A DNA stretch of 64,000 bases. Source: Pseudomonas bubulae. Lineage in GTDB: Bacteria > Pseudomonadota > Gammaproteobacteria > Pseudomonadales > Pseudomonadaceae. Positions 8,992 through 19,318 of the stretch are shown here, piece after piece (the first letter of the stretch is position 1; each line of letters begins with the position of its first letter). The stretch covers positions 3,199,001-3,263,000 of the forward strand of contig NZ_CP146077.1 in NCBI RefSeq assembly GCF_037023725.1, read 5' to 3'. The notes below the pieces were generated by a model. It saw only the letters and a list, made by a program, of their open reading frames with translations. It made no database searches and was not told the origin of the DNA. Both the position numbers and the translations under genes were made by a program.

Positions 8992-9025
8992 AAAAAAAAC
9001 GCCGCCATTGTTGCCAATGGCGGCG
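8992..9025 (-). terminator. Rho-independent terminator after ugd
   Basis: Perfect 10-bp stem (9001-9010 with 9015-9024), TTGC-type loop, followed on the minus strand by eight T residues. It sits only about 30 bp before the next ATG (8961), so expression of the extra glycosyltransferase needs read-through or a promoter inside ugd. Confidence 0.85.
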
Positions 9026-9036
9026 CTGCTGAATCA

Positions 9037-10395
9037 TCAAAGGGTTGTTGACCCGACCGGCAAGTTGCACGACTCGCCACGCCCCATCGGGAAGTACTGC
9101 AAGCCGGCCTTGGCCAGGCGCTCACCGTCATACAGGTTGCGCCCGTCAAAAATCACCGGCGCGCTCAGGCGTTGCTTGATCAGGTCGAAGTCCGGCGCCT
9201 TGAATTGCTGCCACTCGGTGCAGACGATCAATGCGTCGGCGCCATTAAGGGTAGATTCCGGTGTGCCCATCAGGCTCAGGCGCGGTTCATCGCCGTAAAG
9301 GCGCTGGGTTTCCTGCATGGCTTCGGGGTCGAAAGCGCGCACATTGGCACCCGCAGCCCACAGGGCCTCCATCAATACGCGGCTGGGTGCGTCGCGCATG
9401 TCATCGGTATTGGGTTTGAATGCCAGGCCCCACAACGCAAAGGTCTTGCCTTGAAGGTTGCCCTTGAAAAACGCGTTGATGCGTTCGAACAGCTTGTGCT
9501 TCTGCCGCTCGTTGATCGCTTCGACCGCTTGCAGCAGATCGCTGGAGCAATTGACCTGCTGGGCACTGTGGATCAGCGCGCGCATGTCTTTGGGGAAGCA
9601 CGAACCGCCATAGCCGCAGCCAGGGTAGATGAAGTGATAGCCAATGCGCTGGTCGGCGCCAATGCCCAGGCGCACGGCTTCGATGTCGGCCCCAAGGTGC
9701 TCGGCCAGTTCGGCGATCTGGTTGATAAAGCTGATCTTGGTCGCCAGCATGCAGTTGGCGGCGTACTTGGTCAGCTCGGCGCTGCGCAGGTCCATGAAAA
9801 TGATCCGGTCATGGTTGCGGTTGAACGGCGCGTACAGGTCGCGCATGACTTCACGCACTTCTTCACGGGCACAGCCAATGATGATGCGGTCCGGGCGGCG
9901 GCAATCAGTGACGGCCGAGCCTTCCTTGAGGAATTCCGGGTTGGACACCACGTCAAATTGCAGCGAGCGTCCGGCCTGCTCCAGGGCCTTGTTGATATGT
10001 ACGGTCAGGGCATCACCGGTACCCACGGGGACTGTGGATTTTTCCACCAGGATCAGCGATTCTTTACGATGGCGGGCTACCGCGTCGCCCACTGAAAACA
10101 CCTGACCCAGATCGGCCGAGCCGTCCTCGCTCGGAGGCGTGCCCACGGCGATAAACAGTACCTCGCCGTGCTCGACAGCGGTTTTTTCATCGCTGGTAAA
10201 ACGCAGGCGCTTGCTCTCGAGGTTTTCACGCACCAGGGCTGAAAGCCCGGGCTCGAAAATGCTGACGTGACCTTGTTGCAGCGACTCGACCTTTTTCTGG
10301 TCAATGTCCATGCAGATGACGTCATGGCCGACTTCCGCCAGAACCGTCGCCTGCACCAGGCCTACATAACCACTACCAAATACACTGATTTTCAT
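9037..10395 (-). CDS. ugd: UDP-glucose 6-dehydrogenase
   Basis: Oxidises UDP-glucose to UDP-glucuronate, the precursor for UDP-L-Ara4N. The 452-aa protein starts with the NAD-binding GSGYVGL motif (residues 7-13), has the catalytic-Cys loop [13 protein letters not shown], and the third domain [16 protein letters not shown]. It ends the arn operon and overlaps the arnF stop by ATGA. Presence of ugd here supplies the substrate for ArnA. Confidence 0.95.
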   Translation of the reverse strand: MKISVFGSGYVGLVQATVLAEVGHDVICMDIDQKKVESLQQGHVSIFEPGLSALVRENLESKRLRFTSDEKTAVEHGEVLFIAVGTPPSEDGSADLGQVFSVGDAVARHRKESLILVEKSTVPVGTGDALTVHINKALEQAGRSLQFDVVSNPEFLKEGSAVTDCRRPDRIIIGCAREEVREVMRDLYAPFNRNHDRIIFMDLRSAELTKYAANCMLATKISFINQIAELAEHLGADIEAVRLGIGADQRIGYHFIYPGCGYGGSCFPKDMRALIHSAQQVNCSSDLLQAVEAINERQKHKLFERINAFFKGNLQGKTFALWGLAFKPNTDDMRDAPSRVLMEALWAAGANVRAFDPEAMQETQRLYGDEPRLSLMGTPESTLNGADALIVCTEWQQFKAPDFDLIKQRLSAPVIFDGRNLYDGERLAKAGLQYFPMGRGESCNLPVGSTTL

Positions 10396-10793
10396 GCGCT
10401 GTTTCCGGAAGTACGTCGAGAATTGATCACAAGCACCCCAAGAATGACCAGCGTCACACCGAGGGTTTTTGAAAGGGTGAAGCTTTCATGGAAAATCGGC
10501 AGGCTGGCAGCCAGCAGGTAGACCAATGCATAGCTGACACTTAGCAGCGAATAGGCGCGGCCCAAGGGCAAATCGCGCAGGGCCAGCAGCCAGCAGAGCA
10601 TCGACAGTGCATACGCGACAATGGCGGCAACTACCATGGCCAACGCCGGGAGCGAGACACTGCCCTGGCTGAACGCTTCAAGCCATTGGGCGGGCTGCGG
10701 CAACCGCGTCATGCTCCAGCGCATGCCCAGTTGGGCGCCGCTGACCAGTAATACACTGCCTGAGGCAAAGGCAAAGCCACGGTACAGGCTCAT
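10392..10793 (-). CDS. arnF: L-Ara4N-phosphoundecaprenol flippase subunit ArnF
   Basis: One half of the small EamA-type heterodimer that flips undecaprenyl-phosphate-L-Ara4N to the periplasmic face. The start at 10793 gives 133 aa and an ATGA overlap with the arnE stop; the longer frame to 10847 would lie inside arnE. Four hydrophobic helices are visible, with the family's [18 protein letters not shown] segment. Confidence 0.88.
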   Translation of the reverse strand: MSLYRGFAFASGSVLLVSGAQLGMRWSMTRLPQPAQWLEAFSQGSVSLPALAMVVAAIVAYALSMLCWLLALRDLPLGRAYSLLSVSYALVYLLAASLPIFHESFTLSKTLGVTLVILGVLVINSRRTSGNSA

Positions 10794-11134
10794 GCGTGTT
10801 GCCCCAGCAAAACCACCCCGGCTATTACCAGGCCAACGCCCAGCCAATGGCGCAGGTCGATGGTTTCTTTAAACAGATAGCGGGCCACCAGGGTGATCAG
10901 TACAAAATTTAGGCTGAGCATCGGGTAAGCAACCCCGACCTCGAGCCGTTGCAGCACCAGCAACCACACCAGCAAACCCAGGCCGAGGCATAGCAGTGCC
11001 AGCCATAACCAGGGGGAGCGCAGTTTTTGCGCCACCCCGGTGTCAACCCCGCGCCAACCTTCGACCGCGTATTTCTGGGCGATCTGGCCAGCACAGGTCA
11101 ACAGACAGGCCAACAGCAATAGCGTCAGGGTCAT
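10790..11134 (-). CDS. arnE: L-Ara4N-phosphoundecaprenol flippase subunit ArnE
   Basis: Partner of ArnF. The 114-aa protein has four hydrophobic helices and the EamA-type motif [17 protein letters not shown]. Its start overlaps the arnT stop (ATGA) and its stop overlaps the arnF start, so the three genes are coupled. Confidence 0.88.
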   Translation of the reverse strand: MTLTLLLLACLLTCAGQIAQKYAVEGWRGVDTGVAQKLRSPWLWLALLCLGLGLLVWLLVLQRLEVGVAYPMLSLNFVLITLVARYLFKETIDLRHWLGVGLVIAGVVLLGQHA

Positions 11135-12780
11135 GGAGCAATCTGCGGGTAAATCAGAATCACCATATTGCCTTCGTCATAGCGCTTGGCGTCTTTGGGC
11201 AACTCGTCCATTTCATGGCTCTCATCGCTGTCCTTGACGCGCATTACCACACCGACCGGGCCTTTGCGGCGAGCTTCAGCCATCCACGGGCCAACTTCGG
11301 TCAGGCTAATGCTTTTACCTTTGGCATCGTCGTAGGTCAGGCCGTACTTGACCTCACCCTGGGTGTTGTAGAGTGTCACGTCAGGTCGGCGCAGACGCCA
11401 GGCCAAAGCAGACGCTGCGCCCAGGTCGTTACTCAGAAATGTCTTGGCCCGGGACAGCTCATCCATATGTTCCAGGACAAACTGGTCAGGCATTTTGTTG
11501 TGAACCACGCTGCTCGGCATGGCGGCTGGCAGTACCAGTACCAGAACACCCATGGCCAGTGCCGGCGCAGCCCACATTTTCAGAGGTTTGGTCAGTGTCA
11601 GCAGGCCGGTAATGATCCACGTCAGCAGCACCACGACCAGCAGGGCCATATGCAGCGGTTCGTTGTCATAGAAGGGCTGTTTGACCTGGAAATACACCAG
11701 GGCCAGCAATGCCGCACTGCCGCCGATCAGGTTGACCGCGCCATTGAAGCGCAGGGCGCAGGTTTTGGCCTGTTCAACCCGTTGCATCATTGCGTGGCCC
11801 AGCAGCAGTGCCAACGGCAACATGCACGGCATGATGTAGGTTGGCAGTTTGCCCTTGCTCAGGCTGAACAGCCCCAGTGGCAGCAGCAGCCATAGCAGCA
11901 CGAACACAATGCTTGCATGGCGTTTGTTGCTCCAGGCGTCCTTGAAGGCCACCGGCAACAACGCTGCCCAAGGCAGGCTGGAAACCACTAGCAGCGGCAG
12001 GTAGAACCACCATGGGCGACCGTGCTGGGCATCGTCACCGGCAAAACGGCGGATATGCTCGTGCCAGAAGAAGAAGCGCCAGTAGTCAGGCTCCTGGGCG
12101 TGTACTGCCAACACCCACGGCAGCGAGACAATGGCCGCCACCAGCATGGCCACCAGGCCGTACTTGACCAGTTCCAGAAAGCGCTTTTGCCAGAGCATGT
12201 AGGGCAGAGCGATCAGTACCGGCAGCAGCAGAGCCAGAAAACCCTTGGTCATAAAGCCCATGCCGCAGGCAAAACCCAGTACCGCCCAACTGATCAGGCG
12301 ATCACGATTGGAGCTGCTGTCGACGGCAAACCACAGCGCCACCAGGCTCAGGTTGACCCACAGGGTAAACTGCGGATCAAGGTTGGAATAACCGGCCTGG
12401 CCTGCAATCAGGCCAAAGGTCATGTACACCAGGGCGCAGGCAAAGCTCTTGCGCGGATCGTTCCACAGGCGACGGGCCACGGCATAGGCCAGGAACACGC
12501 TCAAACCGGTGGCGATGGCCGAGGCAATGCGCACGCCAAACAGGTTTTCGCCAAAAATGGCCTGGCCGATGGCAATCATCCAGTAGCCGGCAATCGGCTT
12601 CTCGAAGTAACGCAAATCCATAAAGTGCGGGGTGACCCAGTTACCGTCGATCAGGATTTGCTGGCCGATCTGCGCGTAGCGCGTTTCGTCCGGGATCCAC
12701 AAGCCGTGGGTGCCCAATGGCAACAGGTAAAAGGCGATAAAGGCCAGAACCAGCAGCGGTATTGTCCAGCGTGAAGTCAT
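11131..12780 (-). CDS. arnT: undecaprenyl phosphate-L-Ara4N transferase ArnT
   Basis: Inner-membrane GT-C enzyme that moves L-Ara4N from the lipid carrier to lipid A, giving polymyxin resistance. The 549-aa protein starts with a first helix followed by the periplasmic loop [15 protein letters not shown] carrying the conserved DE of the family, then about twelve helices and a soluble C-terminal domain. Overlaps arnD by ATGA and arnE by ATGA. Confidence 0.93.
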   Translation of the reverse strand: MTSRWTIPLLVLAFIAFYLLPLGTHGLWIPDETRYAQIGQQILIDGNWVTPHFMDLRYFEKPIAGYWMIAIGQAIFGENLFGVRIASAIATGLSVFLAYAVARRLWNDPRKSFACALVYMTFGLIAGQAGYSNLDPQFTLWVNLSLVALWFAVDSSSNRDRLISWAVLGFACGMGFMTKGFLALLLPVLIALPYMLWQKRFLELVKYGLVAMLVAAIVSLPWVLAVHAQEPDYWRFFFWHEHIRRFAGDDAQHGRPWWFYLPLLVVSSLPWAALLPVAFKDAWSNKRHASIVFVLLWLLLPLGLFSLSKGKLPTYIMPCMLPLALLLGHAMMQRVEQAKTCALRFNGAVNLIGGSAALLALVYFQVKQPFYDNEPLHMALLVVVLLTWIITGLLTLTKPLKMWAAPALAMGVLVLVLPAAMPSSVVHNKMPDQFVLEHMDELSRAKTFLSNDLGAASALAWRLRRPDVTLYNTQGEVKYGLTYDDAKGKSISLTEVGPWMAEARRKGPVGVVMRVKDSDESHEMDELPKDAKRYDEGNMVILIYPQIAP

Positions 12781-13661
12781 GGCTTCTGCACTCCCAACCA
12801 GCCTTCACGGCCTTCCAGCACGCCACGGCTCAATTGCCCGGCGGGCAGGCTCTCGAGGTCGGCGGGCAGCAAGTCCCGCAGGGGTTGGAAATGAATGTCA
12901 CGGGCACGGGCCTGCGCCAGTAATTGACGGAAGTCATTGGCCATAAGAATCCCTTCTACTTCAGCATGGATGGTGTACGCATTCAGCTTTTGCGGGCTGA
13001 AGCGGTCAAGAATGAATGAGTTGAAATCGGCGGCACTGAGCTCGGGCCCGACCACTTCATCGAATGTGGGTAAGTCCACAGGGATTTGCGGCGCCCCCAG
13101 CCTGCCGTCGGCCAACCTTGGCCGAAACAGGCTGTGCCCGCGGCAATCACTGTTGTAGCGAAAACCAAAGGTTTCCTTGGCCCGGACCACGCGCTCGTCG
13201 GCACGCCAGCCAGCGGCCGCCGAACATTCGACGGCTTGCCCGGTGATGTCGCTCAGGGTGTCGACACCCCGGCGGATCTGCTCGATCAGCTGCGCCTCGC
13301 TCCAGCGCGCGGTATTGGCCTGCCAGCCATGGTGATCCCAGGCGTGCAGGCCGACCTCATGCCCGGCGGCAAGGGTCTGGCGCATCAAGTGCCCCAGATC
13401 CTTGCCGATCGGTTTGCCGGGCCAAGCGGTGCCAGCCAGCAAAATATCCCAGCCATACAGGCTGGCAGCCTTGGAGCGCATCATTTTCCAGAAGAACCGG
13501 GGCTTGATCAGCCGCCATAAATGGCGGCCCATGTTGTCCGGCCCCACGCTGAAAAAAAACGTCGCCTTGATCTGGGCTTCGTCGAGCAGTTCGAGTAGCC
13601 GCGGCACCCCCTCACGGGTGCCGCGGTACGTGTCGACATCGATACGCAGTCCAGCTTGCAT
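12777..13661 (-). CDS. arnD: 4-deoxy-4-formamido-L-arabinose-phosphoundecaprenol deformylase ArnD
   Basis: Metal-dependent deformylase of the polysaccharide deacetylase (NodB) family. The 294-aa protein begins with [11 protein letters not shown] (catalytic Asp and metal Asp region) and has the His-rich motif [14 protein letters not shown]. Its ATG shares one base with the arnA TGA, so translation is coupled. Confidence 0.93.
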   Translation of the reverse strand: MQAGLRIDVDTYRGTREGVPRLLELLDEAQIKATFFFSVGPDNMGRHLWRLIKPRFFWKMMRSKAASLYGWDILLAGTAWPGKPIGKDLGHLMRQTLAAGHEVGLHAWDHHGWQANTARWSEAQLIEQIRRGVDTLSDITGQAVECSAAAGWRADERVVRAKETFGFRYNSDCRGHSLFRPRLADGRLGAPQIPVDLPTFDEVVGPELSAADFNSFILDRFSPQKLNAYTIHAEVEGILMANDFRQLLAQARARDIHFQPLRDLLPADLESLPAGQLSRGVLEGREGWLGVQKP

Positions 13662-15652
13662 CAGCGTTTTTCCGCGATTTCTACCATGGCTTCACGCAGG
13701 AAGAAGTCCAGGGTCTTGCCAATGGTTTCGCTCAGCTCGGTGGTGGGTGTCCAGTCGATCAGGCGACGGGCGTTTTCCACGCTTGGCTTGCGATGGCTGA
13801 CGTCCTGGTAACCGGTACCGTAGAAAGACTGGCTTTCAACATCACGGAAACCGGCAAACGGCGGGAAGTTGTCACGCAGCGGATGCGCCTCGAACTGGCG
13901 CAGTAACTCTTCGCCCAGTTGACGAATGCTGGCTTCGTTGTCCGGGTTGCCGATGTTGATGATCTGGCCGTCGCACTTGCCATCCTTGTTGTCGATGATG
14001 CGCGCCAGAGCTTCGATACCATCGGCCACGTCAGTGAAGCAGCGCTTTTGTTCGCCGCCGTCAACCAGACGGATCGGGGTACCTTCCACCAGGTGCAGGA
14101 TCAGTTGGGTGATGGCGCGTGAGCTGCCAACCCGTGCCGAGTCCAGGCGGTCAAGGCGTGGGCCCATCCAGTTGAACGGACGGAACAGGGTGAATTTCAG
14201 GCCCTTGGTACCGTAAGCCCAGATAACGCGATCCAGCAGTTGCTTGGAGACCGAGTAGATCCAGCGCTGTTTGTTGATCGGGCCAACAATCAGGTTGGAG
14301 GTGTCTTCGTCGAAGTTCTTGTCCTGGCACATGCCATACACTTCGGACGTGGACGGGAAAATCACGCGCTTGTTGTACTTGACGCAGTAGCGCACCAGCT
14401 TGAGGTTCTCTTCGAAGTCCAGTTCGAAGACGCGCAACGGGTTGCGGGTGTATTCGATTGGCGTTGCGATGGCCACCAGCGGCAGGACCACGTCGCACTT
14501 CTTGATGTGGTATTCGATCCATTCAGTGTGGATGCTGATATCGCCTTCCACAAAGTGGAAGTTGGGGTGGCTGCGCAGGCGATCGATAGCATCGGAGCCG
14601 ATATCGAGGCCGTAGACTTCGTAGCGGTCGTCCTGTAGCAGACGCTCGGACAGGTGGTTGCCGATAAAACCGTTAACCCCAAGGATAAGCACGCGGGTGC
14701 GGCGTGCCGGGCGGCCGGACTCAGCACCACGCAGGCGCGAACCTTCGACCAGGCCCAGTTCACGGGCCAGTTGCGGGCCGCTCAGGTACAGACCGTTATC
14801 GTTGCGCTGACCGGCAGTGATGACCAGCGAGTCTGTGCCGCAGGCAATACGCAGCGGCTCGCAGCTGATGACCTGGCCAGGTGCATGGCCCTGGTTGCCG
14901 GCAACCACTTCGGCGCCCCACACAATCAGCTTGTGCTCACCCACGGCGCAGAAGGCGCCCGGGTAAGGTTGGGTCACGGCACGTACCAGGTTGAACAGTT
15001 CTTCAGCCGGGCGGTTCCATTGCAGCAAGCCGTCAGCCGGGGTGCGGCGACCAAAATAAGTGGCTTTGGATTCGTCTTGTGGGGTTTCGGTGAGCTTGCC
15101 TTGTGTCAGCAGTGGCAGGGCCTCGGCCAGCAGTTGGGCGGCGGTTTCGCGAAGCTTGGCGTGCAGGGTCAGGGCCGTGTCCGAACGCTCGATGCTGATA
15201 CGATGCTGGGCCAGGATATCGCCTGCGTCAGCGCGTTTGACCATGCGGTGCAAGGTTACGCCGGTTTCGGTTTCGCCGTTTACCAGTACCCAGTTGGCCG
15301 GTGCGCGTCCACGGTAGCGTGGCAGCAGGGAACCATGCAGGTTGAAGGCGCCCTTGCTGACGCTTGCCAGCAACTCTTCGCCCAGCAGGTGGCGATAATA
15401 GAACGAGAAGATGTAGTCGGCGTTCAGTTTGCGAATGCGCTCGATCCACAATGGGTGGTTGGCGTCTTCAGGAGCGTGAACCGGAATGCCTTTGCGTGCA
15501 CACAGCTGGGCAACCGAACCGTAGAAGTTGTTTTCTTTGGGGTCGTCAGCATGGGTGAATACAGCAGCAATTTCGTAGCCTGCATTGAGCAAGGCTTCGA
15601 TGCCTGTGCAGCCAATATCGTGATAGGCGAAAACAACGGCTTTCAAACTCAT
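13661..15652 (-). CDS. arnA: bifunctional UDP-Ara4N formyltransferase / UDP-glucuronate decarboxylase ArnA
   Basis: Two-domain enzyme of 663 aa, the usual length. Residues 1-305 form the formyltransferase: Asn104 and His106 in [18 protein letters not shown] and Asp142 are the catalytic set. From about residue 318 comes the NAD-dependent decarboxylase with [10 protein letters not shown] and the SDR catalytic Tyr-Lys in YSVSKQLL, preceded by PSTSEVYG. ArnA oxidatively decarboxylates UDP-GlcA and formylates UDP-L-Ara4N; the transamination step between those two needs ArnB, which is not encoded in this window. Confidence 0.95.
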   Translation of the reverse strand: MSLKAVVFAYHDIGCTGIEALLNAGYEIAAVFTHADDPKENNFYGSVAQLCARKGIPVHAPEDANHPLWIERIRKLNADYIFSFYYRHLLGEELLASVSKGAFNLHGSLLPRYRGRAPANWVLVNGETETGVTLHRMVKRADAGDILAQHRISIERSDTALTLHAKLRETAAQLLAEALPLLTQGKLTETPQDESKATYFGRRTPADGLLQWNRPAEELFNLVRAVTQPYPGAFCAVGEHKLIVWGAEVVAGNQGHAPGQVISCEPLRIACGTDSLVITAGQRNDNGLYLSGPQLARELGLVEGSRLRGAESGRPARRTRVLILGVNGFIGNHLSERLLQDDRYEVYGLDIGSDAIDRLRSHPNFHFVEGDISIHTEWIEYHIKKCDVVLPLVAIATPIEYTRNPLRVFELDFEENLKLVRYCVKYNKRVIFPSTSEVYGMCQDKNFDEDTSNLIVGPINKQRWIYSVSKQLLDRVIWAYGTKGLKFTLFRPFNWMGPRLDRLDSARVGSSRAITQLILHLVEGTPIRLVDGGEQKRCFTDVADGIEALARIIDNKDGKCDGQIINIGNPDNEASIRQLGEELLRQFEAHPLRDNFPPFAGFRDVESQSFYGTGYQDVSHRKPSVENARRLIDWTPTTELSETIGKTLDFFLREAMVEIAEKR

Positions 15653-16662
15653 GATTGAACCTGTGTCGAAGTAGAGGAAGTCGGGGTGCTGGTTGTAACG
15701 GAAGGCGTTGCAGAGTCGGCGCGTACGATTTTTTCAATGAAGAATCGTGGCCGTGCCCTTACATCGCTGTACATGCGGCCCAGGTATTCACCCAGAAGGC
15801 CCATGCCGATAAATTGGCCGCCGGTAAACACGAAGAGCACCGCAAACAATACGAAAGTACCGTCGCCGGCCCAGCTTGCACCGAAGATCAGGCGCAACAT
15901 GATCAGGGCAATGGCGAAGACCGCGCCCAGTGCTGCCATGCTGAAACCGATGATGCTCAGCAGGCGCAGGGGCGTGGTCGTCATGCAGGTGATCAGGTCG
16001 AACATCAGGTTGATCAGGCGCATGGCGCTGTACTTGGAATCACCGTGCTCGCGCTCGGCGTGCTCGACCAGTACCTCGGTGGTGTGGCGGGCAAAGCTGT
16101 TGGCCAGGATCGGGATAAAGGTGCTGCGTTCGCGGCAGGCGAGCATGGCGTCGACGATGCTGCGACGGTAGGCGCGCAGCATGCAACCATAGTCGCTCAT
16201 GGCAACCCCGGTGGAGCGTTGTACGGCCAGGTTGATCAGCCGTGAAGGCCAGCGGCGCCAGGCGGAGTCCTGACGGTTGTTGCGTACCGTACCGACCACG
16301 TCGTACCCAAGAGCAGCCTGTGCCACCAGGCGCGGAATTTCTTCCGGCGGGTTTTGCAGGTCGGCATCCAGCGTGATCACCACATCGCCCTTGGAGTGCT
16401 CAAAGCCGGCCATGATTGCAGCATGCTGGCCGTAGTTGCGATTGAGAATAACCGCAACGACGGGGCTGCCTTCACGTGCGGCAGCGTCTTCGAGAATTTG
16501 CGCCGATTTGTCCCGGCTGCCGTCGTCGACCAGTACGATTTCATAGGCCTGGCTCAGTTGTGCGCAGGCGGCTTCTGTGCGACGCAAGAGCTCGGGCAGA
16601 CTTTCTTCTTCGTTGTAGACCGGAATGACGATCGACACACACTGGATTGGGTAGGGTTTCAA
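15649..16662 (-). CDS. arnC: undecaprenyl-phosphate 4-deoxy-4-formamido-L-arabinose transferase ArnC
   Basis: GT2-family enzyme that loads Ara4FN on undecaprenyl phosphate. It has the N-terminal GT-A motif [18 protein letters not shown], the DXD region [13 protein letters not shown], and two C-terminal membrane helices. The start is uncertain: no ATG is available. A TTG at 16662 gives an N-terminus (about eight residues before VSIVIP) like the known ArnC proteins and has a GGA about 10 nt upstream; a GTG at 16692 would add ten residues with no Shine-Dalgarno. It is the first gene of the operon here, overlapping arnA by ATGA; arnB is normally just upstream and is absent. Confidence 0.92.
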   Translation of the reverse strand: MKPYPIQCVSIVIPVYNEEESLPELLRRTEAACAQLSQAYEIVLVDDGSRDKSAQILEDAAAREGSPVVAVILNRNYGQHAAIMAGFEHSKGDVVITLDADLQNPPEEIPRLVAQAALGYDVVGTVRNNRQDSAWRRWPSRLINLAVQRSTGVAMSDYGCMLRAYRRSIVDAMLACRERSTFIPILANSFARHTTEVLVEHAEREHGDSKYSAMRLINLMFDLITCMTTTPLRLLSIIGFSMAALGAVFAIALIMLRLIFGASWAGDGTFVLFAVLFVFTGGQFIGMGLLGEYLGRMYSDVRARPRFFIEKIVRADSATPSVTTSTPTSSTSTQVQS

Positions 16663-16692
16663 AGTATTCGTTCCAGTCAGTTTCAATGGCAC

Positions 16693-17078
16693 AAGACGAC
16701 ATGTCTTTGTCGACCAAACTCAGGGCGCGTTAAAGATCCGGGCCCTTTACGAGTAAAGCCTGTTTCTAACAAAGGTAAAGTCGTTCTAAAGCGTTATCTA
16801 CATGATTTTGTTGCAAAGTCTTGGGGCATTGCTTTCGTTGCTGTTGCATACGTTAAACGCGTCCTTGTGAAAAACCTATAAAAGTTGGGTCAACAGTGCA
16901 TCCTATCTAAACGCTAGACAGGTGCTATTCAGGAAAGTATTTACAGCGCCCAAGCATTGTCTGACTTGACAGTAGTACTTTTCTTAAACAGGAAGATTCT
17001 TACATTGATTGAACGATTTTGAACAGTGATTCAGCACAGCTTTTATGACTAATGAGTAACAAGTGCGCAGGCAAAGCC
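16693..17078. other. A/T-rich intergenic region upstream of arnC
   Basis: No open frame of note on either strand and no recognisable arnB remnant. It presumably holds the arn promoter. A hexamer direct repeat is annotated separately at 16775-16791. Confidence 0.6.
16775..16791 (-). promoter_or_regulatory. possible PhoP/PmrA-type direct repeat upstream of arnC
   Basis: On the minus strand CTTTAG-N5-CTTTAC: two six-base half-sites separated by five bases, the spacing used by PhoP and PmrA boxes that control arn operons. The half-sites differ from the best-known consensus sequences, and no convincing -10 follows. Confidence 0.3.
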
Positions 17079-17126
17079 CAGCGCCAACCTGCGGATATGT
17101 GACGTGAGTCACATCGGTTGGCGCTG
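17079..17126. promoter_or_regulatory. nested palindrome with CRP/Vfr-like core
   Basis: An outer perfect 11-bp repeat (17079-17089 with 17116-17126) encloses an inner 7-bp repeat (17097-17103 with 17108-17114). The inner one reads TGTGA-N6-TCACA (17098-17113), the exact CRP/Vfr consensus. It lies 15 bp after the stop of the EfeO paralog and no T-run follows, so it could be a transcription-end hairpin, a Vfr site, or both. Confidence 0.45.
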
Positions 17127-17140
17127 CGAGAAACCTTGAA

Positions 17141-17965
17141 TCAGTTCAAACCCAGCTTGCCGCGCAGGGTCGACAGATCTTCGGCCAGGGTGTTGACTGG
17201 CCCGATGAGGGCCTTGCGGTCGTTTTCCCTGACCTTGTCATAGGTCTCAAAGCCGCCGTCAGCAGTTTTGTACTTGGCCAGGATGCTGTTCACCGTGGCG
17301 AAGTTCTTGTCGACCTTGGCAGCAAAGGCCTTGTCGCTCTGTTCTATTTGCGCACGGAACAGATCGAAGATCTTTTTCGCGCCGTCCACGTTGCCCTGGA
17401 AGTCATACAGGTCGGTGTGGCTATAGCGGTCTTCTTCGCCGGAAATTTTGGTGGCGGCCACTTCTTCCATCAATGCTGCAGCACCGCCGACGACTTTTTC
17501 CGGCGGGAAGGTCAGCCCGGCAACGCGGGTCTGCAGGTCCTTGACGTCGTTATTCAGGCCGTCTGCGAGCGTGCCGAGCCCCTGGGTACTGTTCTCGGCA
17601 AACAGGCTGTACTCGATGCGGTGAAAACCGGTGAAGTCAGGCGCAGTGACGCCTTTTTCGTGATCATCTACGCGTGAATCGATCGAGGCGTCCAGGTCGC
17701 TGAACAGTTCGGCAATCGGCTCAATCGACTCGTAGTAAACGCGGGTCGGGGCGTAGAGTTTTTTGGCCGTGACCAGGTCACCCTTTTTCACGGCATCGGT
17801 GAATTTTTGCGTGTTGCTGGCCAGCTCATCCAGCTGCTCGGTGACGTAGATCTTGTAGTCGGACACGGGTTGCACCAAATCCAGTGGCGCGGTTGCAGCG
17901 AGCGCCGACAGAGGGGTGTGGAGCAAGCCCAGGGCCAGGAACAGTGCGAGCGGGGTCTTCTTCAT
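17141..17965 (-). CDS. second EfeO-like (M75 imelysin-family) periplasmic protein
   Basis: Periplasmic M75-domain protein of 274 aa, without the cupredoxin domain of true EfeO (an EfeM-type form). Signal peptide at residues 1-23 (ending LAA), and the family iron-site motif HxxE in [12 protein letters not shown], with [14 protein letters not shown] further on. The ATG at 17965 is preceded by GGAAAAAG; the longer frame runs into efeB. It closes the efe operon, 25 bp after efeB. It probably binds or delivers iron to EfeU along with the longer EfeO. Confidence 0.88.
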   Translation of the reverse strand: MKKTPLALFLALGLLHTPLSALAATAPLDLVQPVSDYKIYVTEQLDELASNTQKFTDAVKKGDLVTAKKLYAPTRVYYESIEPIAELFSDLDASIDSRVDDHEKGVTAPDFTGFHRIEYSLFAENSTQGLGTLADGLNNDVKDLQTRVAGLTFPPEKVVGGAAALMEEVAATKISGEEDRYSHTDLYDFQGNVDGAKKIFDLFRAQIEQSDKAFAAKVDKNFATVNSILAKYKTADGGFETYDKVRENDRKALIGPVNTLAEDLSTLRGKLGLN

Positions 17966-17990
17966 GGGACTTTTTCCGGTGGGTTGAGGT

Positions 17991-19301
17991 TCAGGTGCGT
18001 GTAGCAGCATCGAGCAGCGAGCGGCCGATAAAATCCTGTTCGTCGCGCACGCCCGGCAGGGTGAAGAAGTATCCGCCGCCCACAGGCTTGAGGTACTCCT
18101 CCAGGGGTTCACCGTTGAGCCGGGTTTGCACGGCGATAAAGCCCTGTTCCAGGTCGCGCTGGTAGCAGATGAACAGCAAGCCCATGTCCAGCTGGCCGTT
18201 CTTGTTGACGCCATTGGAGTAGTTGAACGGCCGGCGTAAAATCAGGCTGTTGCGTGTCTGCGCGGTACGCGGATTGGCCAGACGGATGTGGGCGTCAAGT
18301 TTGGTGATCTTGCCGTGGGGGTCCTTGCTGTAATCCGGCACATCGGTCTCCCGGGCACCGTCCATGGGCGCGCCGCTGGCCTTGTTGCGGCCGAAAATGC
18401 TTTCCTGCTCCTGCAGGGGGGTACGGTCCCAGCGTTCGACGAAATTGCGGATGATGCGCACTGCCTGATAGCTGCCGTTGACCGCCCACTGCGGCTCGCC
18501 ACTGTCGGGCTGGACCCAGACAATCTGGTTCATCGCTGTGTTGTCGTTGGAGTCGGGGTTGGCCGAGCCATCACGAAAGCCCAGGAAGTTGCGCGCACTT
18601 TGCGCCGGCTCGCCGGGCTTGACCGGTGCTTGCGGCGGCACGGTGCCTTCCTGCTTCCAGCGCACCAGCAGCAAGTCGGGCAGGTTTTTCACAATGTCAC
18701 GCAGGGCGTGGATATTGGTGTCGGCGGTATTGGCGCAAAACTGCAGGCTCAAGTCGCCGTGGCACTGGGCCGGGTCCAGGGCATCGTTGGGGAAGCCCTG
18801 CATGCGGCTCAGGTGTTTGGGTTTGATCTTGGCCAGGGCAAAACGCTCATCGAACAGGGATTCGCCCACGGACACGGTAATGGTCAGGTTGTCGGGGCTG
18901 ACCACCGGGCCGAGAATGCCCGAGTCCACTGGCGGCAGCTTGGGATCGACCTGGGCGACCGGGCCGCCTTTCATCAGGAAGGCGATGCGCTCATTCAGGG
19001 TGCGCAGCAGGCGTTCGAGACCTTCGCGGTCCGTGGCCAGTACATCAAAGGCCACCAGCATACCGGCGGCCGGGCGCGGGGTGACAATGCCATTTTGGTG
19101 CTGGCCGTGAAAGTCGTGATGATCCTGGGTCTTGTCGCTGCTCGGCGCCTGGGTGACTTGAGCATTGGCCGGGTTGGCGGCGGCCATGGCCGGACAGCTC
19201 AGGGCGCCGCCAGCCAGTGCCGCCCCGGCGACCCCCATGCCCATCAGGATGCGCCGGCGTTGCAGGTTGAACTCGTTCGGGGTGTGTGGTGAATCGCTCA
19301 T
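17991..19301 (-). CDS. efeB: deferrochelatase/peroxidase EfeB (DyP-type)
   Basis: Tat-exported heme peroxidase of the DyP family that acts with EfeO and EfeU, oxidising Fe(II) or taking iron from heme. The 436-aa protein has a twin-arginine signal ([11 protein letters not shown], residues 14-24), the DyP motif GFRDGSANP with the catalytic Asp, and the proximal heme His in [14 protein letters not shown] His-rich loop (HHDFHGQHQ) follows the signal. Spacing of 17 bp to efeO. Confidence 0.94.
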   Translation of the reverse strand: MSDSPHTPNEFNLQRRRILMGMGVAGAALAGGALSCPAMAAANPANAQVTQAPSSDKTQDHHDFHGQHQNGIVTPRPAAGMLVAFDVLATDREGLERLLRTLNERIAFLMKGGPVAQVDPKLPPVDSGILGPVVSPDNLTITVSVGESLFDERFALAKIKPKHLSRMQGFPNDALDPAQCHGDLSLQFCANTADTNIHALRDIVKNLPDLLLVRWKQEGTVPPQAPVKPGEPAQSARNFLGFRDGSANPDSNDNTAMNQIVWVQPDSGEPQWAVNGSYQAVRIIRNFVERWDRTPLQEQESIFGRNKASGAPMDGARETDVPDYSKDPHGKITKLDAHIRLANPRTAQTRNSLILRRPFNYSNGVNKNGQLDMGLLFICYQRDLEQGFIAVQTRLNGEPLEEYLKPVGGGYFFTLPGVRDEQDFIGRSLLDAATRT

Positions 19302-19318
19302 GTACGTCTCGTCTGCAA

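Noticed and set aside
14654..15658. 334-codon plus-strand frame opposite arnA
   Set aside because: ArnA is unambiguous on the minus strand; the mirror frame has no domain and no Shine-Dalgarno.
16693..17140. Search for an arnB remnant before arnC
   Set aside because: No minus-strand frame of useful length or aminotransferase-like segment is present.
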